The position numbers were made by a program, and so were the translations under genes. Positions 45,106 through 54,322 of a stretch of DNA of 64,000 bases are shown in pieces. Origin of the DNA: DATBGO01 sp963785765 (GTDB lineage: Bacteria > Actinomycetota > Actinomycetes > Streptosporangiales > Streptosporangiaceae); NCBI GenBank assembly GCA_963785765.1, contig CAWAWM010000002.1:1116001-1180000 (forward strand). Direction: 5' to 3'. Position 1 is the first letter of the stretch, and every line of letters starts with the position of its first letter. The notes under the pieces were generated by a model, which was given only the letters and a program-made list of their open reading frames with translations, did no database searches and was not told where the DNA came from.

Positions 45106-45741
45106 GATCTGCCGCGCCGCCTTGTCCAACCCAGCCCTGCGGCAGCCCTTGAGGACCGTGCGCGACATCTTCACGTCTACCGACGAAACCCCGCGCCTGT
45201 GGCACCGGCCGGGCCGGATTACGGACCCGGCGCCAGGGCTGTCGCGGGACCGAATACCGCAAATCACAACCAACGGCCGCTGACGGGGGGTAGTCCGGGT
45301 CAGGGACGGGTTCAGGGGCCGGACGCAGGGTCAGCCAGGGCCCCGAACCGTTTGCATGAGATTCTGTTTGTGCCCAGATGACGGCGCCGCCTCTCGTGCA
45401 CGGCCGCTGGTTTCCGCCAGGTGGCGATGCTCTTCGGAGAGGCCGAGCGCCATGATGTACCTCGTTCGCCTGGTCCGCTGTGCCGATGCCGACACTCTAG
45501 AACGAGATTCGGATCCGGCCCAGGTCATGGCGCTGACCTGCCTTTCTGGGCCGTACTGAGGGCACGCGTCCGCCGGTACCGGCACTTTTAACCCGGTCGA
45601 TGGGGTCAGGCTAAGGTCCTGCCATATTGGGAGTGTGTGGCCCTTTTGGCGCGGGAGTGCAATCCTTGGATCCGCGCGGACCGCCAGGGGGCGGCCGATC
45701 GCGCGCCGGCATGCGCGAACCGGGGCGATAAGGGAGCGGTA
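45106..45741. other. Spacer containing the second 137-bp repeat copy
   Basis: No functional gene. Positions 45408-45544 duplicate the start of the acyl-CoA dehydrogenase; a minus-strand frame begins MALGLSEEHRHLAET and then loses homology. The rest is featureless, ending with the AAGGGAG ribosome site for the next gene. Confidence 0.75.
45408..45544. repeat. 137-bp direct repeat, copy 2 (decayed gene start)
   Basis: It lies in the same orientation as copy 1, 1,492 bases away. It keeps the promoter and first 15 codons only. Confidence 0.95.
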
Positions 45742-48123
45742 ATGAAGCGGATGGTTTTTGGTTGCGGTTGCGGTGGCGGTTGCTGCTGCGATGGGCACGG
45801 TGGCGGTGCCGGCGGTCGCGTCGACGTCGGTGCCGCGGGTGGTGGCGGCTGGCCCGGTGGTGGGGCAGGTGGATGGCGATGTGAGTTCGGCGGCGCTGTC
45901 GACGTGGGAGACGGACGGGATGGTGCTGTCGCTGGTTTACGGTAACGGGGTGGTGTATGCGGGCGGGATCTTCGGTAAGGCGCTGCCGCCGGGGACGCCG
46001 GCGGGGACGACGACGGGTGTGGTGCCGCGGACGTACCTGGCGGCGTTCAGTTCGTCGACGGGGGCGCTGATCACGTCGTTCGACCCGACGATTACGTATT
46101 CGGGGACGAACGCGCATCCGGGGGTGTATGCGATGGCGCTGTCGCCGGATGGCAGCACGCTGTATGTGGGGGGGTTTTCGATCATGTGGATGGGGTGGCG
46201 CGCAGTGACCTGGCGGCGTTCAGTACCGCGACGGGGGCGCTGACGAGCTGGGATCCGAGTACGGGCGCGGCGGTGCGGGCGATCGCGGTGTCGCCGTCGG
46301 GGTCCTCGATTTATATCGGGGGGGCGTTCGGGGCGCTGGATTCGAAGACGCGGACGTTCGCGGCGGCGGTGGATACGTCGGGCAAGCTGCTGCCGTGGGC
46401 GCCGGTGCTGGACAGTTCCGTGTATGCGCTGGCGGTGACGCCGGATGATTCGCAGGTGCTGCTGGGCGGTTATTTCCAGCACATCAACGGGGTGGCGCAG
46501 AACTCGGCCGGGGCGGTGGACCCGACCGCGGGGACGGCGAATATCCCGTGGGGGCTGCCGGGTGATTTCATCCCGCATAATTCGGGGTGCCAGTCGTCGG
46601 TGAAGGACATCGTGGTCAGCGGCGGCACGGCGTATTTCGCGGATGAGGGCAACGGCGGCGGCTGTTTCGATGGTGACTGGGCGCTGACGCTGGGCAGTAC
46701 CGACACGCTGCTGTGGCAGAGCGACTGCCTGGGCGCGACGCAGGCGCTGGCGGTGGTGAACGGGTTCTTGTTCAAGGGGTCGCACGCGCATGACTGCGCG
46801 TGGGCGCCGGGCGGCTGGCCGGAGGTCAGGATGGCGAACGGCACCCGGCTGCCGTGGCATCTGCTGGACCAGTCGCTGGCCGACGGGACGATCGGGCACT
46901 GGACCCCGAACACCAACATCGGCGACGCTTCGGTGTGGCAGGGCACCGATGGCCTGGGCCCGCACGCGATGGCGACCGACGGCAGCCAGCTGTTCGTGGG
47001 CGGTGACTTCACCACCGTCAACAACAAGCCGCAGCAGGGGTTCGCGATCTTCCCGGCCTGCAAGGACCCGTCCGCGCCGGCGAACCCGACGACCGCGCCG
47101 GTGGTGACCAGCACCTCGGCGGGCGTGGATTCGGTGAGCTTCCCGGCGACCTGGAGCAGGGACGTCGGCACGCTGTCGTACCGGATTTTCCGGGACGGCG
47201 GCGCGTCGCCGATCGCCACCTTGACCGCTACGTCCTGGCCGGAGCCCGGTGACACGCCGGTGCTGCGCTACCAGGACACCGGCCTGGCGCCCGGCTCCAG
47301 CCACACCTACACCTACCAGGCTTACGACGGCAGTCACTACACCGCCAAGTCACCCGCCTCGGCGCCGGTCACCGTCGCCTCTGCCAGCCCCACGCTGACC
47401 TACCAGCAGACCGTCCTGAACGACAACCCCTCGTTCTTGTGGCCGCTGAACGACACCGGCGCCACCGCGAACGACGCCTCGCCCAACGGCTTCAACGGCA
47501 TGTACGAGCCGGGCACGACCCAGGGCGCCCCCGGCCCGTTCAGCGGCCAGACCGCGACGAGTTTCGATGGCAGCACCGGGCTGGTGACGTCGGACAACGA
47601 GGTGGCAGCCCCGCAAGTGTTCTCCGTCGAAGGCTGGTTCAAGACCACTACCGATGACGGCGGCAAGCTCATCGGCTTCGGTAACAAGCAGACCGGCCTG
47701 AGTAGCGGCTATGACAGACACATCTACATGATGAACGACGGTCAGCTCGTGTTCGGCATCTTCAACAGCAAGAACGTGACCATCGAGACGCCGAACACCT
47801 ACAACGACGGCGCCTGGCATTACCTGGTAGGCACCTACAGCTCCTCGAGCGGCACCCTGGCGTTCTACGTCGACGGCCGGCTGATCGGGACCAACACCGC
47901 CAGTTCCGCCCAGGGCGGCAACGGCTACTGGCGGGTCGGCGGCGACAACCTGAACGGCTGGAACCTCGACCCGTGGGGCAGTAACAGCCAGGGCACCACT
48001 CAGCCGCACAGCTACTACTTCAACGGCACCATCGCGGACGTGGCCGTCTACCCGGTCGCACTGTCCGCGTCCCAGGTAACGGCACATTACGCGGCCGCCT
48101 TGCACCAAGGCGTCGCACCGTAG
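45742..48123 (+). CDS. Secreted beta-propeller / Fn3 / LamG protein, frameshifted twice
   Basis: The about 793-residue protein is exported by a signal peptide best read as MKRWFLVAVAVAVAAAMG if one surplus A near 45751 is removed. The beta-propeller part (about 40-430) has repeats such as YVGGxF-x-x-VDGVARSDLAAFSTATGAL, AVSPSGSSIYIGGAF and AVTPDDSQVLLGGYF. A fibronectin-III-like stretch (SVSFPATWSRDVGTLSYRIF) and a C-terminal LamG/concanavalin-like domain (SVEGWFKTTTDDGGKLIGFG, DGAWHYLVGTYSSSSGTLAFYVDG) follow. The second shift is a missing G in the seven-G run at 46168-46174. It is a probable extracellular carbohydrate- or surface-binding protein. Confidence 0.82.
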
Positions 48124-48379
48124 AAAGGCCGGGCAGCCTGGCCGGACTTCTGGAGGTAACCGGGTCTGGGCCGTCGCAGTGTTCGCGCGCCTGCGGCGGC
48201 CCTGCTCTGGTCGGTTCTGGCCAGCTACGGTGTCATGGCAGCGCGGCGATTGCCGCGGGACGGTAACTGCACCCTTGTCCGCCTGGTCGGGCCACGAATC
48301 ATCCTGGATTTGGTTATCGGCCGGCCCGCGTCCGTGACCACTGGCTGCGGATACAGCGACAAGACTTGAGAATGAACGC

Positions 48380-49189
48380 ATGTCGGAAGAAGGACAATCA
48401 CCCGAGCCCGGTGCGCAGCCACGACCGGACGGCCGATCAGGGGCGCCTGCCGGCGGCCGCAAGCCCGGTGAGCCCTGGCGCGAGCTGGTGAAGCTGGTCG
48501 ACGAGGTCGCCGCGGGCCGGGCGGCCGTGATCCCGGCCTGGCAGCGGCGGACCGTCGCGGAGTCCCGCTGGCCGGTGACCCTGACCGTGATCGCGGCGGT
48601 CGTGCTGCAGGGGCTGCTGCCGCAGCGGCTCGCGTTGCATCCGGTGCAGCTGATACCGGCCCTCGAGATAGCGCTTTTCATCGGGCTGCTGATCGCCAAC
48701 CCGGTACGGTTCGAGCGCCGCTCCTCGGTGGTCAGGGCCGGCAGCATCGTGCTGATCTTCCTGGTCACCCTGGCCAACGCGTGGTCTGCGGTGCGCCTGG
48801 TCGTGGCGATCGTCAACGGCCATGGGTATGGCACCCCGACGCAGCTGCTGGCCGCCGGCGGCACCATCTGGGCGACCAACGTGATCGCGTTCTCGCTCTG
48901 GTACTGGGAGTTCGACCGCGGCGGCCCGGTCCACCGGTCGATGGGCAGATACCCGTATCCCGACCTGATGTTCCCGCAGATGGCCTCGCCAGAACTCGCG
49001 CCGCCTGACTGGGAAACGCGGTTCGTCGACTATCTCTACCTGTCCTTCACCAATGCCGCCGCGTTCAGCCCCACCGACGTCATGCCGCTGGCCCGCTGGG
49101 CCAAGCTCACCATGCTGCTGCAGTCCGCGGTCTCCCTGGCGCTCGGCGTGCTGGTCATCGCGCGAGCGATCAACGTCCTCCCCACCTGA
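48380..49189 (+). CDS. Integral membrane protein (DUF1345-like)
   Basis: The 269-residue protein has a polar Pro/Gly-rich N-terminus (about 1-60) and about five membrane helices (about 70-90, 95-115, 122-145, 155-180, 245-265). The conserved loop PDLMFPQMASPELAPPDWE followed by FVDYLYLSFTNAAAFSPTDVMPL resembles DUF1345 proteins (putative channel-like family). Function unknown. It lies upstream of, but is probably not co-transcribed with, the acyl-CoA dehydrogenase, which has its own operators. Confidence 0.75.
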   Translation: MSEEGQSPEPGAQPRPDGRSGAPAGGRKPGEPWRELVKLVDEVAAGRAAVIPAWQRRTVAESRWPVTLTVIAAVVLQGLLPQRLALHPVQLIPALEIALFIGLLIANPVRFERRSSVVRAGSIVLIFLVTLANAWSAVRLVVAIVNGHGYGTPTQLLAAGGTIWATNVIAFSLWYWEFDRGGPVHRSMGRYPYPDLMFPQMASPELAPPDWETRFVDYLYLSFTNAAAFSPTDVMPLARWAKLTMLLQSAVSLALGVLVIARAINVLPT

Positions 49190-49272
49190 CGCCACGCACC
49201 GCCCGCCCGGCACGGCCCGCCCAGCTTGTCCGCCTAGCCTCGTCCGGCCGGATCTTCGCCCGCGGGGGGCTT

Positions 49273-49312
49273 GTTACTTGCTGGTAGAATTGGCTATGTT
49301 ACTGGCCGGTAG
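49273..49312. promoter_or_regulatory. Tandem candidate operators before the acyl-CoA dehydrogenase gene
   Basis: GTTACTTGCTGGTAG (49273-49287) and GTTACTGGCCGGTAG (49298-49312) match each other at 13 of 15 positions with a 25-base pitch, 28 bases before the GTG start. The second is nearly palindromic. A third copy stands before the acyl-CoA dehydrogenase at the window start (423-437). Confidence 0.6.
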
Positions 49313-49339
49313 CGCGTTGTCGCGCAAGGGGAGGCAAGC

Positions 49340-51166
49340 GTGGGTCACTACAAGAGCAACCTCCGGGACATCGAATTCAACCTGTTCGAGGTGCTGCGGC
49401 GGCAGGATCTGCTGGGCCAGGAGCCGTTTACCGAACTCGATGAGCAGACCGCCCGGGGGATCCTCCACGAGGTGAACAAGCTGGCTACCGGGCCGGTCGC
49501 CGAGTCGTTCGCCGAGGCTGACCGCAACCCGCCCGTGTTCGACCCGGCCACCGGGACCGTGCAGATGCCGGAGGCGTTCAAGAAGTCCTTCCATGCGTTC
49601 GTCGATGCCGAGTGGTACCGCCTGGAGCTACCGCCCGAGCTGGGCGGTATCAGCTCGCCACGATCTGTCTGCTGGTCAGTCGCCGAGCTGATCCTGGGCG
49701 CCAACCCGGCCATCTGGATGTACGCGAGCGGCGCGTGCTTCTCCCATGCGCTGTGGCGGATGGGGACGCCGGCCCAGAAGCGCTTCGCGGAACTCGCCAT
49801 CGAGCGCAAGTGGACGGCGACAATGGCGCTGACCGAGCCGGACGCCGGGTCCGACGTCGGCGCCGGCCGGACGAAGGCGATCCGGCAGCCCGACGGGACC
49901 TGGCACATCGAGGGCGTCAAGCGGTTCATTACCGGGGCCGAGCACGACATGGGGGAGAACATCTTCCACCTGGTACTGGCCCGCCCCGAGGGGGCCGGCC
50001 CGGGCACCAAGGGCCTGTCGATGTTCCTGGTACCCAAGTACCTGGTATCGGAGGACGGGCAGCTTGGCGAGCGCAACGGCGTGTACGCGACCGTTGTCGA
50101 GCACAAGATGGGCCTGAAGGCGTCGACCACCTGTGAGCTGACCTTCGGCGCCAAGCAGCCCGCGGTCGGCACGCTCGTCGGTGATGAGCACGACGGCATC
50201 AGGCAGATGTTCGTGATTATCGAATTCGCGCGGATGATGGTCGGCACCAAGGCCATCGCGACCCTGTCGACCGGGTACCTGAACGCGCTGGAGTACGCGA
50301 AGACCCGGGTCCAGGGGGCCGACCTGACGCAACTGATGGACAAGACCGCGCCCCGGGTCCCGATCATCAACCACCCGGACGTGCGCCGGATGCTGATGTT
50401 GCAGAAGGCGTACGCGGAGGGCATGCGGGCGCTGGTGATGTACACCGCGTCCTATCAGGATGCCGTGCAGGTGGCGCTGGCCAGTGACGTGCCGGACGAG
50501 ATGGCGGTCGCCGTCAACGACCTGCTGCTGCCGCTCGTCAAGGGGGTCGGCTCGGAGCGCGCATACGAGATGCTGACGCTGTCCCTGCAGACGTTCGGCG
50601 GCTCGGGCTTCCTGCAGGATTACCCGATCGAGCAGTACATCAGGGACGCGAAGATCGACAGCCTCTACGAGGGAACCACCACCATCCAGGGGATGGACCT
50701 GTACTTCCGCAAGATCCTGCGGAACCAGGACCAGGCCCTGCAGTTCCTGATGTGGCAGATCACCAACTTCGTGACCGCCGACGCGGGCAACGGGCGGCTC
50801 AAGGCCGAGCGGGCCGCCATCGGCCGGGCGGCCGAGGATGTCCAGGCCATGGTGACGGCCCTGCACGGGTACTTCGGCCAGAGCGCGCAGCAGCCCGCTG
50901 AGCTGTACAAGGTGGGCCTCAACACCACCAGGCTGCTGCTGTCGCTCGGAGACCTGGTGATCGGCTGGTTGCTCGCGCGCCAGGCTGAAGTGGCCCTGGC
51001 CAAGCTGGACGAGGACGGCTCGCCGGCCGACCGGGCCTTCTATTGGGGGAAGATCGCCGCAGCCAGGTTCTTCGCCGCGACGGTATTGCCCAGGCTGGCC
51101 GCGGAACGCGAAATCACCGAGTCGACCTCGCTTGACCTCATGGAACTCCCAGAGGACGCGTTCTGA
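49340..51166 (+). CDS. Acyl-CoA dehydrogenase, large type with C-terminal extension
   Basis: The 608-residue protein is a full-length enzyme of the long (about 600-residue, FadE5-like) class. It has the N-terminal extension YKSNLRDIEFNLFEVL, ELPPELGGISSPRSV, the flavin-contact ATMALTEPDAGSDVGAG, and IEGVKRFITGAEHD. The catalytic-domain end is FGGSGFLQDYPIEQYIRDAKIDSLYEGTTTIQ (given in part). A C-terminal helical extension (about 480-608) follows. It oxidises acyl-CoAs with FAD. GTG 49340 has an AAGGGGAGG ribosome site. The gene is intact and likely regulated through 49273-49312. Confidence 0.93.
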   Translation: MGHYKSNLRDIEFNLFEVLRRQDLLGQEPFTELDEQTARGILHEVNKLATGPVAESFAEADRNPPVFDPATGTVQMPEAFKKSFHAFVDAEWYRLELPPELGGISSPRSVCWSVAELILGANPAIWMYASGACFSHALWRMGTPAQKRFAELAIERKWTATMALTEPDAGSDVGAGRTKAIRQPDGTWHIEGVKRFITGAEHDMGENIFHLVLARPEGAGPGTKGLSMFLVPKYLVSEDGQLGERNGVYATVVEHKMGLKASTTCELTFGAKQPAVGTLVGDEHDGIRQMFVIIEFARMMVGTKAIATLSTGYLNALEYAKTRVQGADLTQLMDKTAPRVPIINHPDVRRMLMLQKAYAEGMRALVMYTASYQDAVQVALASDVPDEMAVAVNDLLLPLVKGVGSERAYEMLTLSLQTFGGSGFLQDYPIEQYIRDAKIDSLYEGTTTIQGMDLYFRKILRNQDQALQFLMWQITNFVTADAGNGRLKAERAAIGRAAEDVQAMVTALHGYFGQSAQQPAELYKVGLNTTRLLLSLGDLVIGWLLARQAEVALAKLDEDGSPADRAFYWGKIAAARFFAATVLPRLAAEREITESTSLDLMELPEDAF

Positions 51167-51260
51167 ACGCCGCTGAACTGATACGGCGCCAGTGCTGAAA
51201 CTTGCCGTCAGTGCTGAAGCCTGCCCTGAGCTGAAGCTGCCCGCAGTGCTGAGACGGCCC

Positions 51261-51554
51261 TCAGAGCTGAAACTGCACTGAGGCGCGGTCCCGCGTGATC
51301 GGCCGGATAACCTCCGCCACGATGGCGCGGTGCGCCGGGTGATCGCGGTAGGCGAGGTAGCTCTCCGTGTCGTCGAAGTCGGCCACGACCGCGAAGTCGT
51401 AGTTGCCGTCGGCCAGGCCGGCGTCGGCACCGAAATGGTACGCGCGGAGGCCGCGCATCAGCGCGGGCAGTGCGCGGAGTTCGTCAGCGACCTGCTGGCG
51501 CTGCGCAGCGGTCGACTCCGCCGCCCAGGCGAAACATGCCACATGCCTGATCAT
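51261..51554 (-). CDS. Dabb (stress-responsive alpha/beta barrel) protein
   Basis: The 97-residue protein has a ferredoxin-like Dabb fold: MIRHVACFAW (first strand with the conserved histidine), a central helix QRQQVADELRALPAL, YHFGADAGLADGNYDFAVVADF, and YLAYRDHPAHRAIVAEVIRP. Members dimerise into barrels; some act as cyclases or stress proteins. ATG 51554 has a GGAGGGAG site. Confidence 0.88.
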   Translation of the reverse strand: MIRHVACFAWAAESTAAQRQQVADELRALPALMRGLRAYHFGADAGLADGNYDFAVVADFDDTESYLAYRDHPAHRAIVAEVIRPITRDRASVQFQL

Positions 51555-51683
51555 GTCGCTCCCTCCGAGAGCGGTCGCGGGGGTCACGGTCGGGGGTTGG
51601 CGGTCGGTTCACGGTCGCAGCTTCACGGTCACGGTTCACGGCAGTCGCGGGCCAGGCCGACCGGCCTGCTGCCGCGGGGACGG

Positions 51684-53329
51684 TCAGGACCAGGCCAGGA
51701 TGCGCAGCGGATCCGCCAGCATCGCGCCCACGTCGCGGAGCACCGCTGAGCCGAGGTCGCCGTCGACGATCCGGTGGTCGAAGGACAGCGAGAGCGTCGT
51801 GACCTTGCGCACAGCCAGCTGCCCTTCGTGCACCCAGGGCGCGTCCTTGACCTGCCCGAAGGCGAGGATCGCGGCCTCGCCCGGAGTAAGGATCGGGGTA
51901 CCCGCATCCACCCCGAAGACGCCCACGTTGGTGATGGTGATCGTGCCCCCCTGCATGTCGGCTACGGTGGCCCGGCCGGACCGGGCCGTCTCGGCCAGCT
52001 CATTCAGGGAGCGGCCGAGATCGGGCAAGGCGAGCAGGTGAGCATCCTTGATGTTGGGCACCATCAGTCCCCGGTCGGTGGCGGCGGCGATGCCCAGGTT
52101 GACGTAGTTCTTGACCACGATCTCCTGGGCGCCCTCGTCCCACGAGGAATTGATCATCGGATGCCTGGCCACCGCGACCAGCAGCGCCCTGGCCACGAAC
52201 AGCAGCGGCGACACCCGGACCTCGGCAAACTCGGGCAGCGTCCGCACCCGCGCGGTCGCGGCCATCGTCTCGGTGACGTCGACCTGCAGGAACTCGGTTA
52301 CGTGCGGCGCGGTGAAGGCGCTGCCCGCCACCGCGGCCGCGGTGTGCTTGCGGACACCGCGGATGGCGATCCGCTGCTCGCGCGGGCCGCCAGCGGCGGG
52401 ACTGCCCGCCGTCTGGGGATAGGCCTGTAGCGCCCGGCCAGCCAGGGCGTCCGGGGCCTGGCCGCTGGCGGCCGCCTGCACGTCATCCCGGGTGATGGAG
52501 CCATTCGGGCCGGTGCCGGCCAGCCGGCCAGGTCGACGCCCAGGTCCTTGGCGAGCTTCCGGACCGGTGGCTTGGCCAGCACGCGCGAGCCGGCGACGGG
52601 CGCGGCGGCCGATCCGTTGGCCACCGCCGTGCTACCAGGACTAGCCGTGCTACCAGGACTAGCCGTGCTGCCGGGACCAGCCGTGCTGCCGGGACCAGCC
52701 GTGCTGCCGGGACCAGCCGTGCTGCCGGGACCAGCCGTGCTACCAGGACCAGCCGTGCTACCAGGACCAGCCGCGCTACCAGGACCAGCCGCGCGGCCTG
52801 GACCCGGGCCGGCCGGACCGCCACCGGGGCCAGCAGGCCCGCCGGGACCGGCAGGAGCCTTCCTGGCCCGGCGGGTGGTCGGCCCGAGCTTGACCCCGTA
52901 ACCCACCAGTACCGCCTGGCGCTCCTGCTTGGGCGCTGGGCTGCCGTGGATGCCCGGCTCGACGGCGCCTTCCTCAGGCGGCCTGGGCACCAGGTCTTCG
53001 GGAGTGGCGGTGCCCGTCTGGCCGAGCTGCAGCCCGGCGGCAGCCTCCGGCTGGCTCGCGCCGGGCGCGCCGCCGCCGGCCGTCGCTCCCACCTCCACGG
53101 CGATGATCGGCGTCCCGACGTCGGCGGTGGTGCCTTCGGACACCAGCAGGCCGGACACGACGCCCGCGTACGGGCACGGCAGCTCGACCACGGCTTTGGC
53201 GGTCTCGATCTCCACGATGATCTGGTTGACGGTCACCGAGTCACCGGGCTGGACATGCCACTTGATGATTTCCGCCTCGGTCAGGCCCTCACCGACATCA
53301 GGCAGCTTGAATTCCTTCAGCTCCGACAT
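51684..53329 (-). CDS. bkdC: 2-oxoacid dehydrogenase E2 (dihydrolipoamide acyltransferase), frameshifted
   Basis: Two overlapping frames form one protein of about 547 residues. The lipoyl domain (about 1-80) reads FKLPDVGEGLTEAEIIKWHV, with lipoyl lysine in IETAKAVVEL. A linker holds nine AGPGST-type repeats. The E3-binding domain VLAKPPVRKLAKDLGVDLAG is followed, after one missing base near 52522, by LAGTGPNGSITRDDV. The catalytic acyltransferase core has VRKHTAAAV, TITNVGVFGVDAGTPIL and the active-site SLSFDHRIVDG. It transfers acyl groups from E1 to CoA. It is the third gene of the E1a-E1b-E2 operon, nine bases after E1b. The break is likely a sequencing error. Confidence 0.9.
52629..52790. 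repeat. bkdC: 18-bp tandem repeat, nine units, in the E2 linker
   Basis: Nine 18-base units (consensus GTGCTRCCAGGACCAGCC on the plus strand) encode the AGPGST/ASPGST linker between lipoyl and E3-binding domains. Unit identity is high and the length is a multiple of three, so copy number can vary without breaking the frame. Confidence 0.92.
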
Positions 53330-53338
53330 GCGGACCTC

Positions 53339-54322
53339 TCAGTAGGCGAACGTGCGGTCGACGGCGTCCAGGACCCGGTCCAGGTCGGGGAGGTAGTGCT
53401 CCTCCAGCCGGGACGGCGGGTACGGGGTGGAGTAACCGCCCACCCGCAGCACCGGTGCCTCCATCTGGTAGAAGCACTCCTGCATGACCCGGGCGGCTAT
53501 CTCGGCACCAAGCCCGCCGGTAACCGCCGCCTCGTGCACGACCACGCACCGGCCGGTCCGCCGCACCGAAGCGAAGATCGCCTCGGTGTCCAGCGGCGAC
53601 AGTGAGCGCAGGTCGATCACCTCCAGCGAGCGCCCGTCAGCATCCGCCGCGACCGCAGCTTCCGCGCACGTCCTGACCATCGGGCCGTAGGCGAGCACCG
53701 TCACGTCGGTTCCGCTGATCACGGTCTTGGCCCGGCTGAGCGGCAGCGCGTCGGCCGCGCTGCCTGCCGTGTCCACCTCGGCCTTGTCCCAGTAGCGCCG
53801 CTTGGGCTCGAAGAAGATCACCGGATCATCGCAGCTGATGGACTGCTGGATCATCGTGTAGGCGTCCGCGGGGTTCCCGCAGGCCACCACCCGCAGCCCG
53901 GCGGTGTGCGCGAAGTACGCCTCGGGGGATTCACTGTGGTGCTCCACTGCGCCGATACCGCCGCCGCACGGGATCCTGATCACCACCGGCAGGTTCAGCT
54001 TCCCCAGCGAGCGCAGGTGCATCTTGGCCAGCTGGGTGACGATCTGGTCGAAGGCCGGGAACACGAAGCCGTCGAACTGGATCTCGCACACTGGCCGGTA
54101 GCCGCGCAGCGCCAGGCCGATCGCGGTCCCGACGATGCCGGACTCGGCGAGCGGCGTATCGACCACCCGGGCTTCACCGAAGTCCTTCTGCAGGCCGTCG
54201 GTGACGCGGAACACGCCGCCGAGCTTGCCGACGTCCTCGCCCATGATCAGGACTTTGGGGTCGTCCTCGAGGGCCCTGCGCAGTCCCTCGTTCAGCGCCT
54301 TCGAGAGCGTCAGCGTGGTCAT
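53339..54322 (-). CDS. bkdB: 2-oxoacid dehydrogenase E1 beta subunit
   Basis: The 327-residue protein has the transketolase-like pyrimidine-binding domain (LSKALNEGLRRALEDDPKVLIMGEDVG, DTPLAESGIVGTAIGLALRG, EIQFDGFVFPAFDQI) and C-terminal transketolase domain (TDVTVLAYGPMVRTCAEAA, VIDLRSLSPLDTEAI). It forms an a2b2 E1 with the upstream-encoded alpha subunit and decarboxylates branched-chain or related 2-oxoacids. ATG 54322 overlaps the E1 alpha stop in ATGA, showing coupling. A pyruvate dehydrogenase role cannot be excluded. Confidence 0.92.
   Translation of the reverse strand: MTTLTLSKALNEGLRRALEDDPKVLIMGEDVGKLGGVFRVTDGLQKDFGEARVVDTPLAESGIVGTAIGLALRGYRPVCEIQFDGFVFPAFDQIVTQLAKMHLRSLGKLNLPVVIRIPCGGGIGAVEHHSESPEAYFAHTAGLRVVACGNPADAYTMIQQSISCDDPVIFFEPKRRYWDKAEVDTAGSAADALPLSRAKTVISGTDVTVLAYGPMVRTCAEAAVAADADGRSLEVIDLRSLSPLDTEAIFASVRRTGRCVVVHEAAVTGGLGAEIAARVMQECFYQMEAPVLRVGGYSTPYPPSRLEEHYLPDLDRVLDAVDRTFAY

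Noticed and set aside
45742..45945. Short Gly/Cys-rich peptide beginning MKRMVFGCGCGGG
   Set aside because: It is the out-of-frame reading of a signal peptide; removing one base gives a normal MKRWFLVAVAV leader.
47350..48879. 509-residue minus-strand frame opposite the LamG gene
   Set aside because: It spans a real gene and an intergenic region without coding signals.
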